Shown one piece after another: positions 12,838-20,051 of a DNA stretch of 38,915 nt. Source of the stretch: a virus; the IMG/VR virus record IMGVR_UViG_3300046808_000555, positions 1 through 38,915 of that record. One strand, 5' to 3'. The position numbers and the translations under genes are program-made. How positions within the stretch are numbered: position 1 is the stretch's first letter; every line of letters begins with the position of its first letter. A model generated the notes under the pieces. That model worked only from the letters and a program-made list of their open reading frames with translations, was not told where the DNA came from and did no database searches.

Positions 12838-12908
12838 AGCCCCATGAAAGAATCGAACTTTCGTCAGAAGATTACAAATCTACCGTTTTACCATTAAACT
12901 AATAGGGC
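12838..12908 (-). tRNA. tRNA-Thr (anticodon UGU)
   Basis: Reading the minus strand from 12908, GCCCTAT pairs with ATGGGGC (one G-U). The D arm is GTTT/AAAC, and the anticodon stem is GTAGA/TCTTC with one T-T mismatch. The 7-base loop TTTGTAA gives anticodon TGT, and the T arm GAAAG/CTTTC has loop TTCGATT. CCA is not encoded. It lies 13 bases after a protein gene on the same strand and so is probably processed from the operon transcript. It would read ACA codons. Confidence 0.85.
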
Positions 12909-12921
12909 AAAATTTGACGCA

Positions 12922-13122
12922 TTACTCGACGCCGTGATCCTCCAGAAATTCCCGTTTGAACATGGATTCAGTAATGTCTGGATGCCATGACAGGTAGGTC
13001 ATTACGGTGCGAAACACCGTGACTAAGTCTTCAAGCGGCTGGTCTCGCGGCAGCGAGAACTCCAGCTTGCTTCCTTCGTGTGGGATCTCCACAGTGATCT
13101 TCATTTGTCGGTCGTGTATCAT
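12922..13122 (-). CDS. Small uncharacterised protein (66 aa)
   Basis: A 66-residue protein with a beta-hairpin-like start (MKITVEIPHEGSKLEFSLP) and a helical second half (LEDLVTVFRTVMTYLSWHPD). Its first ATG at 13122 overlaps the upstream stop as ATGA; an internal ATG at 13104 would remove six residues. No family is recognised. It lies directly before the tRNA in the transcript. Confidence 0.6.
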   Translation of the reverse strand: MIHDRQMKITVEIPHEGSKLEFSLPRDQPLEDLVTVFRTVMTYLSWHPDITESMFKREFLEDHGVE

Positions 13123-13817
13123 GGGTAGTAGTCTTTCTTATCGCTGTAGAGGTCGCAGTCTTCGCAGATCCAGCCGAACATGAAGTGGTAGACGTAGCGG
13201 CGTCCACACTCGCACTCCTCTTGAGATTCCGATTTGGAATCACAAGTCTCTTTAAGATCACAATTTGTGATGAGTTTGCGGCGGTAAATTCCGTCAACGA
13301 CTTCCTGCTTGACCCAATTAGGAATGAAAAGTGGCATCCAAATGCCAGATCCGACATAGACTTCGTCGCCGTCTTGCAAGATCTCACCCCTATCTAAAAC
13401 GCGGTATCCTGCTTCAGCCCAATCTTCTTTGATGCTTTCGTCAAGTTCGGTCCACAGTCCGTCGTCTACATCTTCGACTTCGTTGCACTGACGTGTGGTG
13501 TTCCTGTCATCCTGTAGCTTGCCACAGTAGCCAGCATCCATAAGGATGTTCGCGCTACAGGCAACGTGTGCCAGATGCGAGATACCGGATTCAGGGTCCA
13601 AGTCTTCGCCGTCGCGCCACGCGTTCAAGTGTCGAAGGATTGCGTTGACGTACGTACTAGCGCACACGCCAGTCTCGCGCCAGTTCCATGCTCCGTACTT
13701 GTCTGCGCCCAACTTGTGGACCCATGCGGTTTGTTCCATCGCATGCGGCGGGATCAGACCCAACGGTACTTTAGTCGCGCCGATAGCGCCTTTCGGATCA
13801 TTGTATTGTGTACTCAT
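13119..13817 (-). CDS. MazZ-like dATP/dGTP diphosphohydrolase domain protein
   Basis: The N-terminal 100 residues match the phage dATP/dGTP diphosphohydrolase family (MazZ/DUF5664). The family blocks are DPKGAIGATKVPLGLIPPHA, GADKYGAWNWRETGV, YVNAILRHLNAWRDGEDLDP and ESGISHLAHVACSANILMDA. Such all-alpha enzymes remove pyrophosphate from purine dNTPs. In some phages a member helps make 2-aminoadenine DNA, but the partner PurZ is not in this window. The 232-residue protein is longer than the domain; its C-terminal part has GEILQDGDEVYVG and a zinc-ribbon-like CECG ... CEDC. It starts at ATG 13817. The added domain could target or regulate the enzyme. Confidence 0.8.
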   Translation of the reverse strand: MSTQYNDPKGAIGATKVPLGLIPPHAMEQTAWVHKLGADKYGAWNWRETGVCASTYVNAILRHLNAWRDGEDLDPESGISHLAHVACSANILMDAGYCGKLQDDRNTTRQCNEVEDVDDGLWTELDESIKEDWAEAGYRVLDRGEILQDGDEVYVGSGIWMPLFIPNWVKQEVVDGIYRRKLITNCDLKETCDSKSESQEECECGRRYVYHFMFGWICEDCDLYSDKKDYYP

Positions 13818-13858
13818 AGAAAAGTGGTGGGTATTATGGTCACAGTTTGCCTAAGTTC

Positions 13859-14065
13859 TTAAGGAGTAAATCCGCGATGTTTCATTAAAAGATCACGATC
13901 AGTAAAAATTTCATCAGGACGATCACTGAAACAATACTCAATTATTCTTGGGTTTTCGGAAGCCAGTCTGTGCATTAACTTATAAGTTATGTGGTGGCTT
14001 GTCATGTTACAGCATTCGGTTGTCTGGTCACTCATGTGTTTCTGGTCTATTGTTTTGGTCTCCAT
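13859..14065 (-). CDS. Small uncharacterised protein (68 aa)
   Basis: A 68-residue protein (HITYKLMHRLASENPRIIEY in the middle) with two adjacent cysteines near the start and an acidic-basic end (FTDRDLLMKHRGFTP). No family or motif is recognised. ATG 14065 has an SD-free leader and overlaps the upstream gene by 38 bases; an internal ATG at 14035 would remove the overlap. It is separated from the diphosphohydrolase gene by 41 bases. Confidence 0.55.
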   Translation of the reverse strand: METKTIDQKHMSDQTTECCNMTSHHITYKLMHRLASENPRIIEYCFSDRPDEIFTDRDLLMKHRGFTP

Positions 14066-14267
14066 ATTTTAGTTGTTCTATTTTTTGTTTGTATTCTGCT
14101 GCCCTATCAAATTGTCCTGACTCAATAGCTGTGTCGTGCATCTTCAGAAGTTGTTCGTAAGTGAACTCTCTCTGTTTGCGGAAGATATTATCGAAGTTGT
14201 CCCGATATGCTTCGCCGTTTACGGCTCTTGGCAGATCGCCCTTTCCTGCTCCAGTTCCAAATGACAT
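14028..14267 (-). CDS. Conserved phage protein, GKGDxPR type (79 aa)
   Basis: The start MSFGTGAGKGDLPRAVNGEAYRDNFDNIF follows a pattern (GKGDxPR, then xxYRxNxDxIF) that I have seen in small proteins of many phages, without a known function. The rest is a charged helix. ATG 14267 has a G-poor leader containing CTAACCACAAAACACA. It follows the SF2 helicase gene by 73 bases, the longest gap in this part of the operon; the gap is AT-rich and I see no clear promoter in it. Confidence 0.65.
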   Translation of the reverse strand: MSFGTGAGKGDLPRAVNGEAYRDNFDNIFRKQREFTYEQLLKMHDTAIESGQFDRAAEYKQKIEQLKYGDQNNRPETHE

Positions 14268-14340
14268 TGTGTTTTGTGGTTAGTATTGGTGGTCAAAATA
14301 ATCTGAGTTCGATGAGAGTAAAGAAAAAAGTTCAGAAATT

Positions 14341-15636
14341 TTACACGCCGTGAATTGCCTGTAGATTCTCTGTCTTTGTCCGGATTGCCTTCATGACAAC
14401 TTCCTCAATCGTGCCAGCGGCAACAAGAACTTTTTGGATCGCGTCCGACTTAGCTCCGTTGCGATGTATCCGGCCCAACACTTGCAAATAATCCTTTGCG
14501 TTAAATGTCGGACAAATAAGTGAGATACGTGGTCTTGCTCCATTGGTATCATGTAGTGACAGACCAGTACCGCCAGCGGCAATGTTGACGACAATGCAGT
14601 TAGCGACGTCGCTTTGGAAGTCATCGACAGCTTGTTGCCTTTGAAAGGCAGTTTGGTTGCCGTCGATCTTTGGGCAGTTAAGCAAGCCGCACAGAGCATT
14701 CACAGTATCTGTGAAGTTCACGAAGATCACGACGCTGTTGCCACCAGCGATAAAGTCTTCCGCCATCTCGACAATGTCTGGCACTTTGAAGGACTCCGCC
14801 AGCTGGCGGGCTTTGAGTATGTTTACCAGAATGTGTTCGCTGTTGGCGACAGTGCCGTTGAGGATGTACTCGTCAATGATGGCTGGCGTAATGCCCAACT
14901 GCTCGTAGGCTTTGTCGATCTTCTTGAGGTCTTTGAATTCCGTAGGCTCGACGAAAACACGGTTGTCGCGGAAGCTGTCCGGAAAGTCTGCTACTGTAAG
15001 TTTGTTGCAGTTGACTCCGTACATCATGTTGCGTAGCGAAGCCAGCTTTGTTCTGGTCGCCAGCTTCCATCCGCCCCAATCGTCCTGATAGCATCCGTAC
15101 TTCATCATCCAGCTGTACCAGCTGGCCAATCCGTTCTCTGGCTTGTTGAGCGAGTGCAGTCCCAACAAGTAGCCCAACGCCCTCATCTCTGTCGGATCTT
15201 CAGCGGCAGTGGCGGACATGCCGTGCACAGAATATTTCTGCTGTACCAGCGAGATTACCAGTTGGGCGTTTAACGTGTATGGCCCTTTGCATTTGTGTAT
15301 CTCGTCTACAAGTACCAGCGTGTCTTCCGGCAGTGACCAACGCAAAATCTTCTTGCCAACTTTCGACAACCATTTGGTCTTGCCGCCACGGATCTTCTCA
15401 AAGTTCGTGACGAATAGTGGCGTTATTCCATGTTCTTTAAATTCTCGTTCCCATGATGGGACAACCGCTTTCGGGCAAAGTACAGCGACAGGCTTGTTAA
15501 GATCTCTGGCCAGATGAACTGCCACAACTGTCTTGCCAGTTCCAACGCTTGAGCTGTCCAGCGTGTTAATCTTGTTCTTATGACAGCAGAGAAAAAACTC
15601 TTTGGCGTCATCTTGCTTCGGGAATAGTGTTTTCAT
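14341..15636 (-). CDS. SF2 DNA helicase (SNF2/DEAD-like)
   Basis: A 431-residue superfamily 2 helicase with the motifs in order. Walker A is SSVGTGKT (29-36), Ia is AVLCPKAVVPSW, motif II is DEIH (111-114) and motif III is SATA (141-144). The second RecA-like half has VVIFVNFTDT, INIAAGGTGLSL-like motif V (NIAAGGTGLSL) and motif VI QVLGRIHRNG. The layout fits compact phage SNF2-like helicases that act in replication, recombination or branch migration. It is encoded near a RuvC-like resolvase, so a joint role at recombination intermediates is plausible. No accessory nuclease domain is visible. The start ATG 15636 has no clear ribosome site. Confidence 0.88.
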   Translation of the reverse strand: MKTLFPKQDDAKEFFLCCHKNKINTLDSSSVGTGKTVVAVHLARDLNKPVAVLCPKAVVPSWEREFKEHGITPLFVTNFEKIRGGKTKWLSKVGKKILRWSLPEDTLVLVDEIHKCKGPYTLNAQLVISLVQQKYSVHGMSATAAEDPTEMRALGYLLGLHSLNKPENGLASWYSWMMKYGCYQDDWGGWKLATRTKLASLRNMMYGVNCNKLTVADFPDSFRDNRVFVEPTEFKDLKKIDKAYEQLGITPAIIDEYILNGTVANSEHILVNILKARQLAESFKVPDIVEMAEDFIAGGNSVVIFVNFTDTVNALCGLLNCPKIDGNQTAFQRQQAVDDFQSDVANCIVVNIAAGGTGLSLHDTNGARPRISLICPTFNAKDYLQVLGRIHRNGAKSDAIQKVLVAAGTIEEVVMKAIRTKTENLQAIHGV

Positions 15637-15693
15637 TCGAGAAGGCTCTTACTCGAAGAACGGAACGAAGTCGAGAAAAAAATTGAAAAATTT

Positions 15694-15972
15694 TTAACTG
15701 ACCAAAATCTCGTCATCGGGATCGGCCCACGACATGAAGGCCGGAGTGTTTTCGCCTACCCATGCGCCCTCTACATTGTAGTAGAAATACTCCAGAGCGT
15801 CTTCCTCAGTCATCTCTCTGGCAAGTATCTCGATACATTTCTCGAAACTGTATACGGCAAAAGGCTTTCCGAACTGGCGGGCGATTCCCATGAACGCTTC
15901 TTCAAAGCCGTCTGCAAGCAGGACTTCTTCTTCGTCGTCAAGGCATTGTTCTAGTGTTTTTGCGATGTCCAT
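15694..15972 (-). CDS. Conserved phage protein of unknown function (92 aa)
   Basis: An acidic 92-residue protein with ADGFEEAFMGIARQFG, FAVYSFEKCIEILAREMTEE and EYFYYNVEGAWVGENTPAF. These blocks are typical of a small family found in many tailed phages that I recognise by sight but cannot name with a function. It starts 3 bases after the DUF5872-like gene upstream. The leader contains AAAGAAAG, a weak ribosome site. Confidence 0.65.
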   Translation of the reverse strand: MDIAKTLEQCLDDEEEVLLADGFEEAFMGIARQFGKPFAVYSFEKCIEILAREMTEEDALEYFYYNVEGAWVGENTPAFMSWADPDDEILVS

Positions 15973-15975
15973 AAC

Positions 15976-16323
15976 TTACTTTCTTTTTAGGGGTGATACT
16001 TTTGCGCCCATGCCGACACGGGCTTTCTCCAAAATCTTACGCCGTTTCTCTGTGGGCGACATCTCGCCAGCGGTCTTCGGCGTCTCTTTAGAAACTCGTT
16101 TTGTCGGGCGGCAGTATTCATTTTTGTCACCAGCCCCACACGGCTTGCCAGTTTTCTGGTCAACCCACTTCTCGCGTTCCCAACGTTTGAGGCTGGTTCC
16201 GGCTTCAGACTTCTTGACATTGCCAGATTCCTTCCGGCATTTGGCAATCGCTTGTGAAGCGCGGGCAGACGGGAATACGTCGTACTGCGCTTTGACTTTT
16301 TTGTAGCAGCTATCTTTTGGCAT
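15976..16323 (-). CDS. DUF5872-like basic protein (115 aa)
   Basis: A strongly basic 115-residue protein. The start KDSCYKKVKAQYDVFPSARA and ASQAIAKCRK, followed by a WEREKWVDQKTGKPCGAGDK block and a Lys/Arg-rich tail, match the DUF5872 type seen in phages and large DNA viruses. The conserved cysteines (C6, C29, C62, C71) could bind metal. The high charge suggests nucleic-acid binding, which is inference. It overlaps the RuvC-like gene by 14 bases. Confidence 0.7.
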   Translation of the reverse strand: MPKDSCYKKVKAQYDVFPSARASQAIAKCRKESGNVKKSEAGTSLKRWEREKWVDQKTGKPCGAGDKNEYCRPTKRVSKETPKTAGEMSPTEKRRKILEKARVGMGAKVSPLKRK

Positions 16324-16798
16324 ATCTTTGTCTAGTATACTGTGCTATGAGGTAAGCGTCAACGATGCCGTCATGGGGTACGGTGCATCGGTTGTTCTTG
16401 CGCCAGTCCTCATCCGGCGCGAGTTCGTTTGCTTTCCTCAAAGCAAAGACTTTTGTCTGTGACTTAGGCACTTTGCCTAACATAGAATCTTGCCAGTCCA
16501 ACACTTGGATCGGCTGGACTTTGAGCTTGTGGGACTCGCACATCCCTAAGATCTTGCCGTACGAGATCCCCATTGACCGCATCGCTTGAGAAGACTTCGC
16601 GTGTTTCAGCGGTTCCTCAATCCCGATCAAGGGCTCAGTATGCAGGTCGGTGATCCAGTCGTAGATGGTACAAGTATCGACTTCCCGTTTGCCAGCTCGT
16701 TCAAATGTCGGCGTCGCCAACTTGTCGATGATGGATCCGTCGTGCGCTGATATGGCACAAAGTCCGCCGTCGAGTCCGTTGTCGATGCCGATGATCAT
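16310..16798 (-). CDS. RuvC-like Holliday junction resolvase
   Basis: This 162-residue protein has the RNase H-fold catalytic pattern of RuvC: D6 in IIGIDNGLDGG, E61 in LIGIEEP, and D143 and D147 in PHDGIVDAYL. It would cut branched DNA during recombination or before packaging. Length and motif spacing are normal for phage RuvC-like proteins. Its ATG overlaps the stop of the DnaA-like gene upstream by 4 bases, so the two are probably made together. The SF2 helicase a few genes downstream may act on the same substrates. Confidence 0.85.
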   Translation of the reverse strand: MIIGIDNGLDGGLCAISAHDGSIIDKLATPTFERAGKREVDTCTIYDWITDLHTEPLIGIEEPLKHAKSSQAMRSMGISYGKILGMCESHKLKVQPIQVLDWQDSMLGKVPKSQTKVFALRKANELAPDEDWRKNNRCTVPHDGIVDAYLIAQYTRQRYAKR

Positions 16799-17106
16799 TC
16801 TACATTTCTTTCAGTTTCTTCTTTATATTTTTTCGCTATTTTCAAAGCTATTGTCTGTAGCTTTTTATTAGCGTCAATTCGCCTTTTAGCGTGTATGACA
16901 GTAGAATGGTCTCGATTAAACAATACAGCTATCTCTGCAAAGGTGCAATCCATGAGGGCTTTCATGAGCGACATCGCGACATGACGCGCATTCGCAGCTC
17001 TGGCAGATCGGTTGCTGGTAAATAAAATCTCTGGCTCGCAAGCAAATTCTCGCGAGACCAGAGCTAAAATCAAACTTTGATTTTCTTTCGTAAAACGTCT
17101 ATCCAT
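16795..17106 (-). CDS. Stand-alone DnaA domain IV-like DNA-binding protein
   Basis: A 103-residue protein whose residues 38-76 match the C-terminal DNA-binding domain of the initiator DnaA: ARHVAMSLMKALMDCTFAEI, then FNRDHSTVIHAKRRI. The RDHSTV segment corresponds to the signature that contacts the DnaA box in bacteria. There is no ATPase domain, so it cannot form the DnaA filament alone. It may bind DnaA boxes to mark the phage origin, compete with host DnaA, or regulate transcription. It overlaps the resolvase start by 4 bases and touches the upstream gene stop by 1 base. Confidence 0.85.
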   Translation of the reverse strand: MDRRFTKENQSLILALVSREFACEPEILFTSNRSARAANARHVAMSLMKALMDCTFAEIAVLFNRDHSTVIHAKRRIDANKKLQTIALKIAKKYKEETERNVE

Positions 17107-17345
17107 TATCTTCGTAGATTATCGATGATGTCGGCCCGCACCAAAACACCATCGCCGCTTTCAGGCACATGAATAGTGCTTCCTTTTGAAAGGGACTGGA
17201 GAAAAAATACTTCTCTCGCTGTGTACGGGAACGTCCTGTAAAAAAGTCCCGCCAACTGTTTGACCTCAAATGTGAAGTCGTTGTTTGGCAGATTCTTCTT
17301 TACTAGAGAAGTCGGATTCAGTTCGGATATTACGTACTTAAACAT
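17106..17345 (-). CDS. Uncharacterised protein (79 aa)
   Basis: A 79-residue protein with a beta/alpha start (FKYVISELNPTSLVKKNLPN) and a middle helix with aromatic residues (QLAGLFYRTFPYTAREVFFL). No recognised motif. It is the second gene of the leftward operon, between the small terminase and the DnaA-like gene; its stop shares one base with the next ATG. Confidence 0.6.
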   Translation of the reverse strand: MFKYVISELNPTSLVKKNLPNNDFTFEVKQLAGLFYRTFPYTAREVFFLQSLSKGSTIHVPESGDGVLVRADIIDNLRR

Positions 17346-17346
17346 A

Positions 17347-17946
17347 TTAGGATTCTACATCAATTATGGTTGGTTTCATTTTGGAGACAGAACCGTTTCC
17401 ACGGTCTGCTTTAGAATTATTTAGGATGGATATGTCAATGTGCATTTTGCTTTGGCCTCCGCCGCTTTTTGAGTTCAAGCCCAAATTCCGACGGATCATT
17501 TGGTCTAGTTCTGAGAGTTCCCGAACAGTCTTCAGCCCCCTCAAATTCTTCATAGAGTCGCGCAGCAGCTTGATTCCGGCGGCGGCGATGTAGTGCTGGT
17601 ACTTGTCGGCTGGCGTGGACTGCGCTTCAGCAATGTCCATCATCGCGGAATCCTCTGCCATGCGGGCATCGTGTTTGGCCAGACGGATCGCGTCCTCCGT
17701 GTAGTCTTCGAGATTTTCTTCCAGATCCACCGCCAGCTGGTCAGTGTACACATCAGCAACTGGCTTGTTCTTCGGACGGGCGAAGCCGTTCTTCTTAGCC
17801 GGAATGCCAGCTTTCTTGAACCATCGTCGAACTGTTCCAGCATGGACGTTCAATTCTTTTGCAATAGTCTTTATTTTATAGTCTTTTGCATACATCTCTA
17901 GCGCCCTTTCGAGCACCAAATTTTCGGTATCGGAGTCGTCGTTCAT
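17347..17946 (-). CDS. Terminase small subunit, putative
   Basis: The 199-residue protein begins with an acidic stretch and then a helix-turn-helix (YKIKTIAKELNVHAGTVRRW, about residues 22-41). The centre is helical and acidic and the tail is disordered. Small terminases with an N-terminal HTH and a helical oligomer core have this plan, and the gene is directly next to the large terminase, but divergent from it (51 bases between the ATGs). A transcription regulator is the alternative. It heads the leftward operon, so TerS would be made with replication proteins. The leader has no clear ribosome site. Confidence 0.65.
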   Translation of the reverse strand: MNDDSDTENLVLERALEMYAKDYKIKTIAKELNVHAGTVRRWFKKAGIPAKKNGFARPKNKPVADVYTDQLAVDLEENLEDYTEDAIRLAKHDARMAEDSAMMDIAEAQSTPADKYQHYIAAAGIKLLRDSMKNLRGLKTVRELSELDQMIRRNLGLNSKSGGGQSKMHIDISILNNSKADRGNGSVSKMKPTIIDVES

Positions 17947-17952
17947 TAGTTG

Positions 17953-17980
17953 TTGACGATCTGTTTAAACTAAGTAGGAT
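17953..17980 (+). promoter_or_regulatory. Sigma70-like promoter for terL
   Basis: TTGACG at 17953-17958 and TAGGAT at 17975-17980 with a 16-base spacer precede the terL ATG at 17998. Transcription would start near 17987, leaving an 11-base leader without a Shine-Dalgarno. The divergent terS ATG lies 6 bases upstream of the -35 box, so any terS promoter must overlap this one. Confidence 0.5.
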
Positions 17981-17997
17981 AACCGCGCAAGTAAAAA

Positions 17998-19785
17998 ATG
18001 AGTTCTTCTTCAGAAAAAACTAAAAAATTATTGGAGCCACGAATTGACCCGACGACGAAGAAGATGGACGTCGGAGGTTTGCTGATCCCGCCGACCAATC
18101 TTTTGACGGCTCTTCTGTACGGATTTGCCAACCACACCAGTCCACGGGCCAAAGAGTTCTACTTCTGGCGATGCTGTGACGAGCTATGGAATAATTCAGA
18201 ACTGCCAGAGCCGCTGATGGTTCGGCATCCGTGGGCGGAGGAAATGATCCGTGCAGCGATCCGCAATAAGTATCTGGCAATCGGCGGTTCCGCAAGCTCT
18301 GGAAAGTCCCATACGATGGCGGCATGGGGTATCATCAACTGGTTGTCGGAGCCGCAAGACACGCTGGTCATGATGACCAGTACCACTTTGCGGGAAGCCA
18401 GACGCCGGATTTGGGGTTCAGTCATCTCACTCCTTACAGTGGTTCAGGCAGCACCGTGCAAGATTCGGGATTCAATTGGCAGCGTAGCCTACATCAACGA
18501 GAACGGAGACTTGATCGAACGGGCTGGCCTGATGCTGATCGCCGCTGAAAAGAGCAAGACTCGCGAAGCTGTCGGCAAATTCATCGGTATCAAGCAGAAG
18601 CGCGTCATCGTAATTGCGGACGAGCTTTCCGAATTGTCGGAGGCGATTCTTCATGCTGGTCTGACCAACTTGTCTAAAAACCCGTTCCTCCAGATGATCG
18701 GGATGTCCAACCCGAACAGCCGCTTCGACGCATTCGGAGTATGGGCGGAACCGAAAAAGGGTTGGGAATCCGTAGACACTAATACGGCGGACAATTGGGA
18801 CACGAAGTGGAATGGTTTTTATCTAAGGCTGGACGGCGAGCGAAGCCCGAACATTCTGGCTGGCGAGACACTCTATCCGTGGCTACCGACGGAGGAGAAG
18901 CTGGCTGAGGACAGAGCCCTTTTAGGACAGGAGTCTCGCGGCTACATGCGGATGGTTCGTGCCGTTTTCTTTGACAGCGACGAGACTCAAGGAATCTACA
19001 GCGAAGCGGAGCTTTCCGCCAGTGGAGCCATGAGCAAAGTCGAGTGGGCAGCAAAACCACTGCTGGTCGCCGGACTAGATCCTGCCTTTACTAACGGCGG
19101 CGACAGGACGATCCTGTATGTAGCCAAAGTAGGATACAATAAAGCGGGCCACTATGTACTGGAGTTCGATGAGGCGATCCACTTGAACGATGATGCCACT
19201 AATAAGGCAGTTCCACGGACTTACCAGATCGTACGCCAAATCAAAGACCATTGCGTCAGGAAGGGCATCCTACCAGAAAACGTGGCAGTTGACGCCACTG
19301 GCGCTGGTGCTCCGTTCTGCGACGTTCTGGCTGGCGAGTGGTCATCTTCGATCTTCCGCGTCAGTTTCGGTGGCAAGCCGTCGGAAAAGCGGGTCAGCGC
19401 CAACAGCAAGCTAACTGGCGAAGAACTCTACGTGAACCGTGTATCCGAACTCTGGTTCGTTGGGAAGGAACTAATGCGAACCAAACAGATCTTCGGAGTC
19501 TCTGCTGATCTTGCTCAGGAGATCTGCGCCAGAAACTACGATCTGGTTAAAGGCGGTACGCTCAAAGTCAAGATCGAGTCGAAGCCAGAGTTCAAGTCCC
19601 GCTTCGGCAAATCGCCGGACTTAGCGGACGCCGCCTTTCTGGCTCTGGACTGCGCCCGTCAACGCTTAGGTCTAGTGGCCGTCGAGCCACCGAACGATGA
19701 AACTGGTTCCGGATTCCGGAGACAGGTGACCTTCAAGTCGCTCCAGAACGCCCTTTCGTCGGACATGACAGCGGCTCTGGATTAA
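17998..19785 (+). CDS. terL: Terminase large subunit (packaging ATPase-nuclease)
   Basis: A 595-residue terminase. The ATPase has Walker A GGSASSGKS at about 96-104 and Walker B VIVIADELSEL at about 203-213, followed by a coupling-like NLSKNP ... GMSNPNS segment. The nuclease domain has VAGLDPAFTNGGDRT with a metal-binding Asp near 360, AVDATGAGAPFCDVL, and DLADAAFLALD near the end. It would cut concatemeric DNA and drive it into the prohead. Length is normal. ATG 17998 is fixed by the promoter and by the N-terminal sequence. The small subunit gene is divergent. Downstream is a 266-base spacer with palindromes. Confidence 0.93.
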   Translation: MSSSSEKTKKLLEPRIDPTTKKMDVGGLLIPPTNLLTALLYGFANHTSPRAKEFYFWRCCDELWNNSELPEPLMVRHPWAEEMIRAAIRNKYLAIGGSASSGKSHTMAAWGIINWLSEPQDTLVMMTSTTLREARRRIWGSVISLLTVVQAAPCKIRDSIGSVAYINENGDLIERAGLMLIAAEKSKTREAVGKFIGIKQKRVIVIADELSELSEAILHAGLTNLSKNPFLQMIGMSNPNSRFDAFGVWAEPKKGWESVDTNTADNWDTKWNGFYLRLDGERSPNILAGETLYPWLPTEEKLAEDRALLGQESRGYMRMVRAVFFDSDETQGIYSEAELSASGAMSKVEWAAKPLLVAGLDPAFTNGGDRTILYVAKVGYNKAGHYVLEFDEAIHLNDDATNKAVPRTYQIVRQIKDHCVRKGILPENVAVDATGAGAPFCDVLAGEWSSSIFRVSFGGKPSEKRVSANSKLTGEELYVNRVSELWFVGKELMRTKQIFGVSADLAQEICARNYDLVKGGTLKVKIESKPEFKSRFGKSPDLADAAFLALDCARQRLGLVAVEPPNDETGSGFRRQVTFKSLQNALSSDMTAALD

Positions 19786-19800
19786 GGGTACAGGATACAG

Positions 19801-19818
19801 GATTCCCGAACGGGAATC
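19801..19818. repeat. Palindrome with CCGAACGG core (1)
   Basis: GATTCCCG and CGGGAATC are perfect inverted arms with AA between. It lies 15 bases after the terL stop. The central CCGAACGG is shared with the palindrome at 19851-19868. There is no T-run, so a terminator is unlikely; a protein-binding site fits better. Confidence 0.65.
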
Positions 19819-19850
19819 TTATGTGCCGCTCATGTGCAAATAACGCCGTT

Positions 19851-19868
19851 CGTTACCGAACGGTAACG
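19851..19868. repeat. Palindrome with CCGAACGG core (2)
   Basis: CGTTACCG and CGGTAACG are perfect 8-base arms around AA. The core CCGAACGG is the same as in the palindrome 50 bases upstream, while the flanks differ. Two related palindromes at fixed spacing suggest binding of one dimeric protein to two sites. Confidence 0.65.
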
Positions 19869-19873
19869 CCGTG

Positions 19874-19888
19874 ACCTAATGTGTCGGA
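19874..19888 (+). repeat. Half-site copy of the downstream operator
   Basis: ACCTAATGTGTCGGA here is identical to 15 bases of the left half and centre of the 27-base palindrome at 19926-19952. The complementary right half is missing, so it looks like a single half-site 53 bases upstream. Confidence 0.65.
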
Positions 19889-19925
19889 AAATACCCCCAC
19901 TCAAAAAGTCTTTAACATATTGATG

Positions 19926-19952
19926 TACCTAATGTGTCGGACACATTAGGTA
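19926..19952. promoter_or_regulatory. Operator-like 27-base palindrome (13-base arms)
   Basis: TACCTAATGTGTC and GACACATTAGGTA are perfect inverted arms around a single G. The same left-half sequence is repeated at 19874-19888. The site is 65 bases upstream of a promoter -35 box. Perfect symmetry over 13 bases is typical of a repressor or activator operator; an origin or packaging-recognition element is also possible. Confidence 0.65.
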
Positions 19953-20017
19953 AGCCAAATAGAAAACACTTTTATATAAGGGGGGTGGGAAAATTATTGA
20001 CTAGTCTTGAGACTGTA

Positions 20018-20045
20018 TTGACTTTCACCAAATTTTTGATAAGAT
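20018..20045 (+). promoter_or_regulatory. Sigma70-like promoter giving a leaderless transcript
   Basis: TTGACT at 20018-20023 and TAAGAT at 20040-20045 are 16 bases apart. The GTG start of the next gene is at 20052, the expected transcription start position. Just upstream, AGTCT-TG-AGACT at 20003-20014 is a small inverted repeat that could be a regulator site. Confidence 0.6.
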
Positions 20046-20051
20046 CTGTCT

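Noticed and set aside
13119-13817. Firm claim that the phage has 2-aminoadenine DNA
   Set aside because: Without a purZ gene in view, a MazZ-like domain and a PolA enzyme are not enough; many phages have these with normal DNA.
19801-19868. Rho-independent terminator of terL
   Set aside because: The palindromes have two-base centres and no following T-run, and their shared core suggests protein binding.
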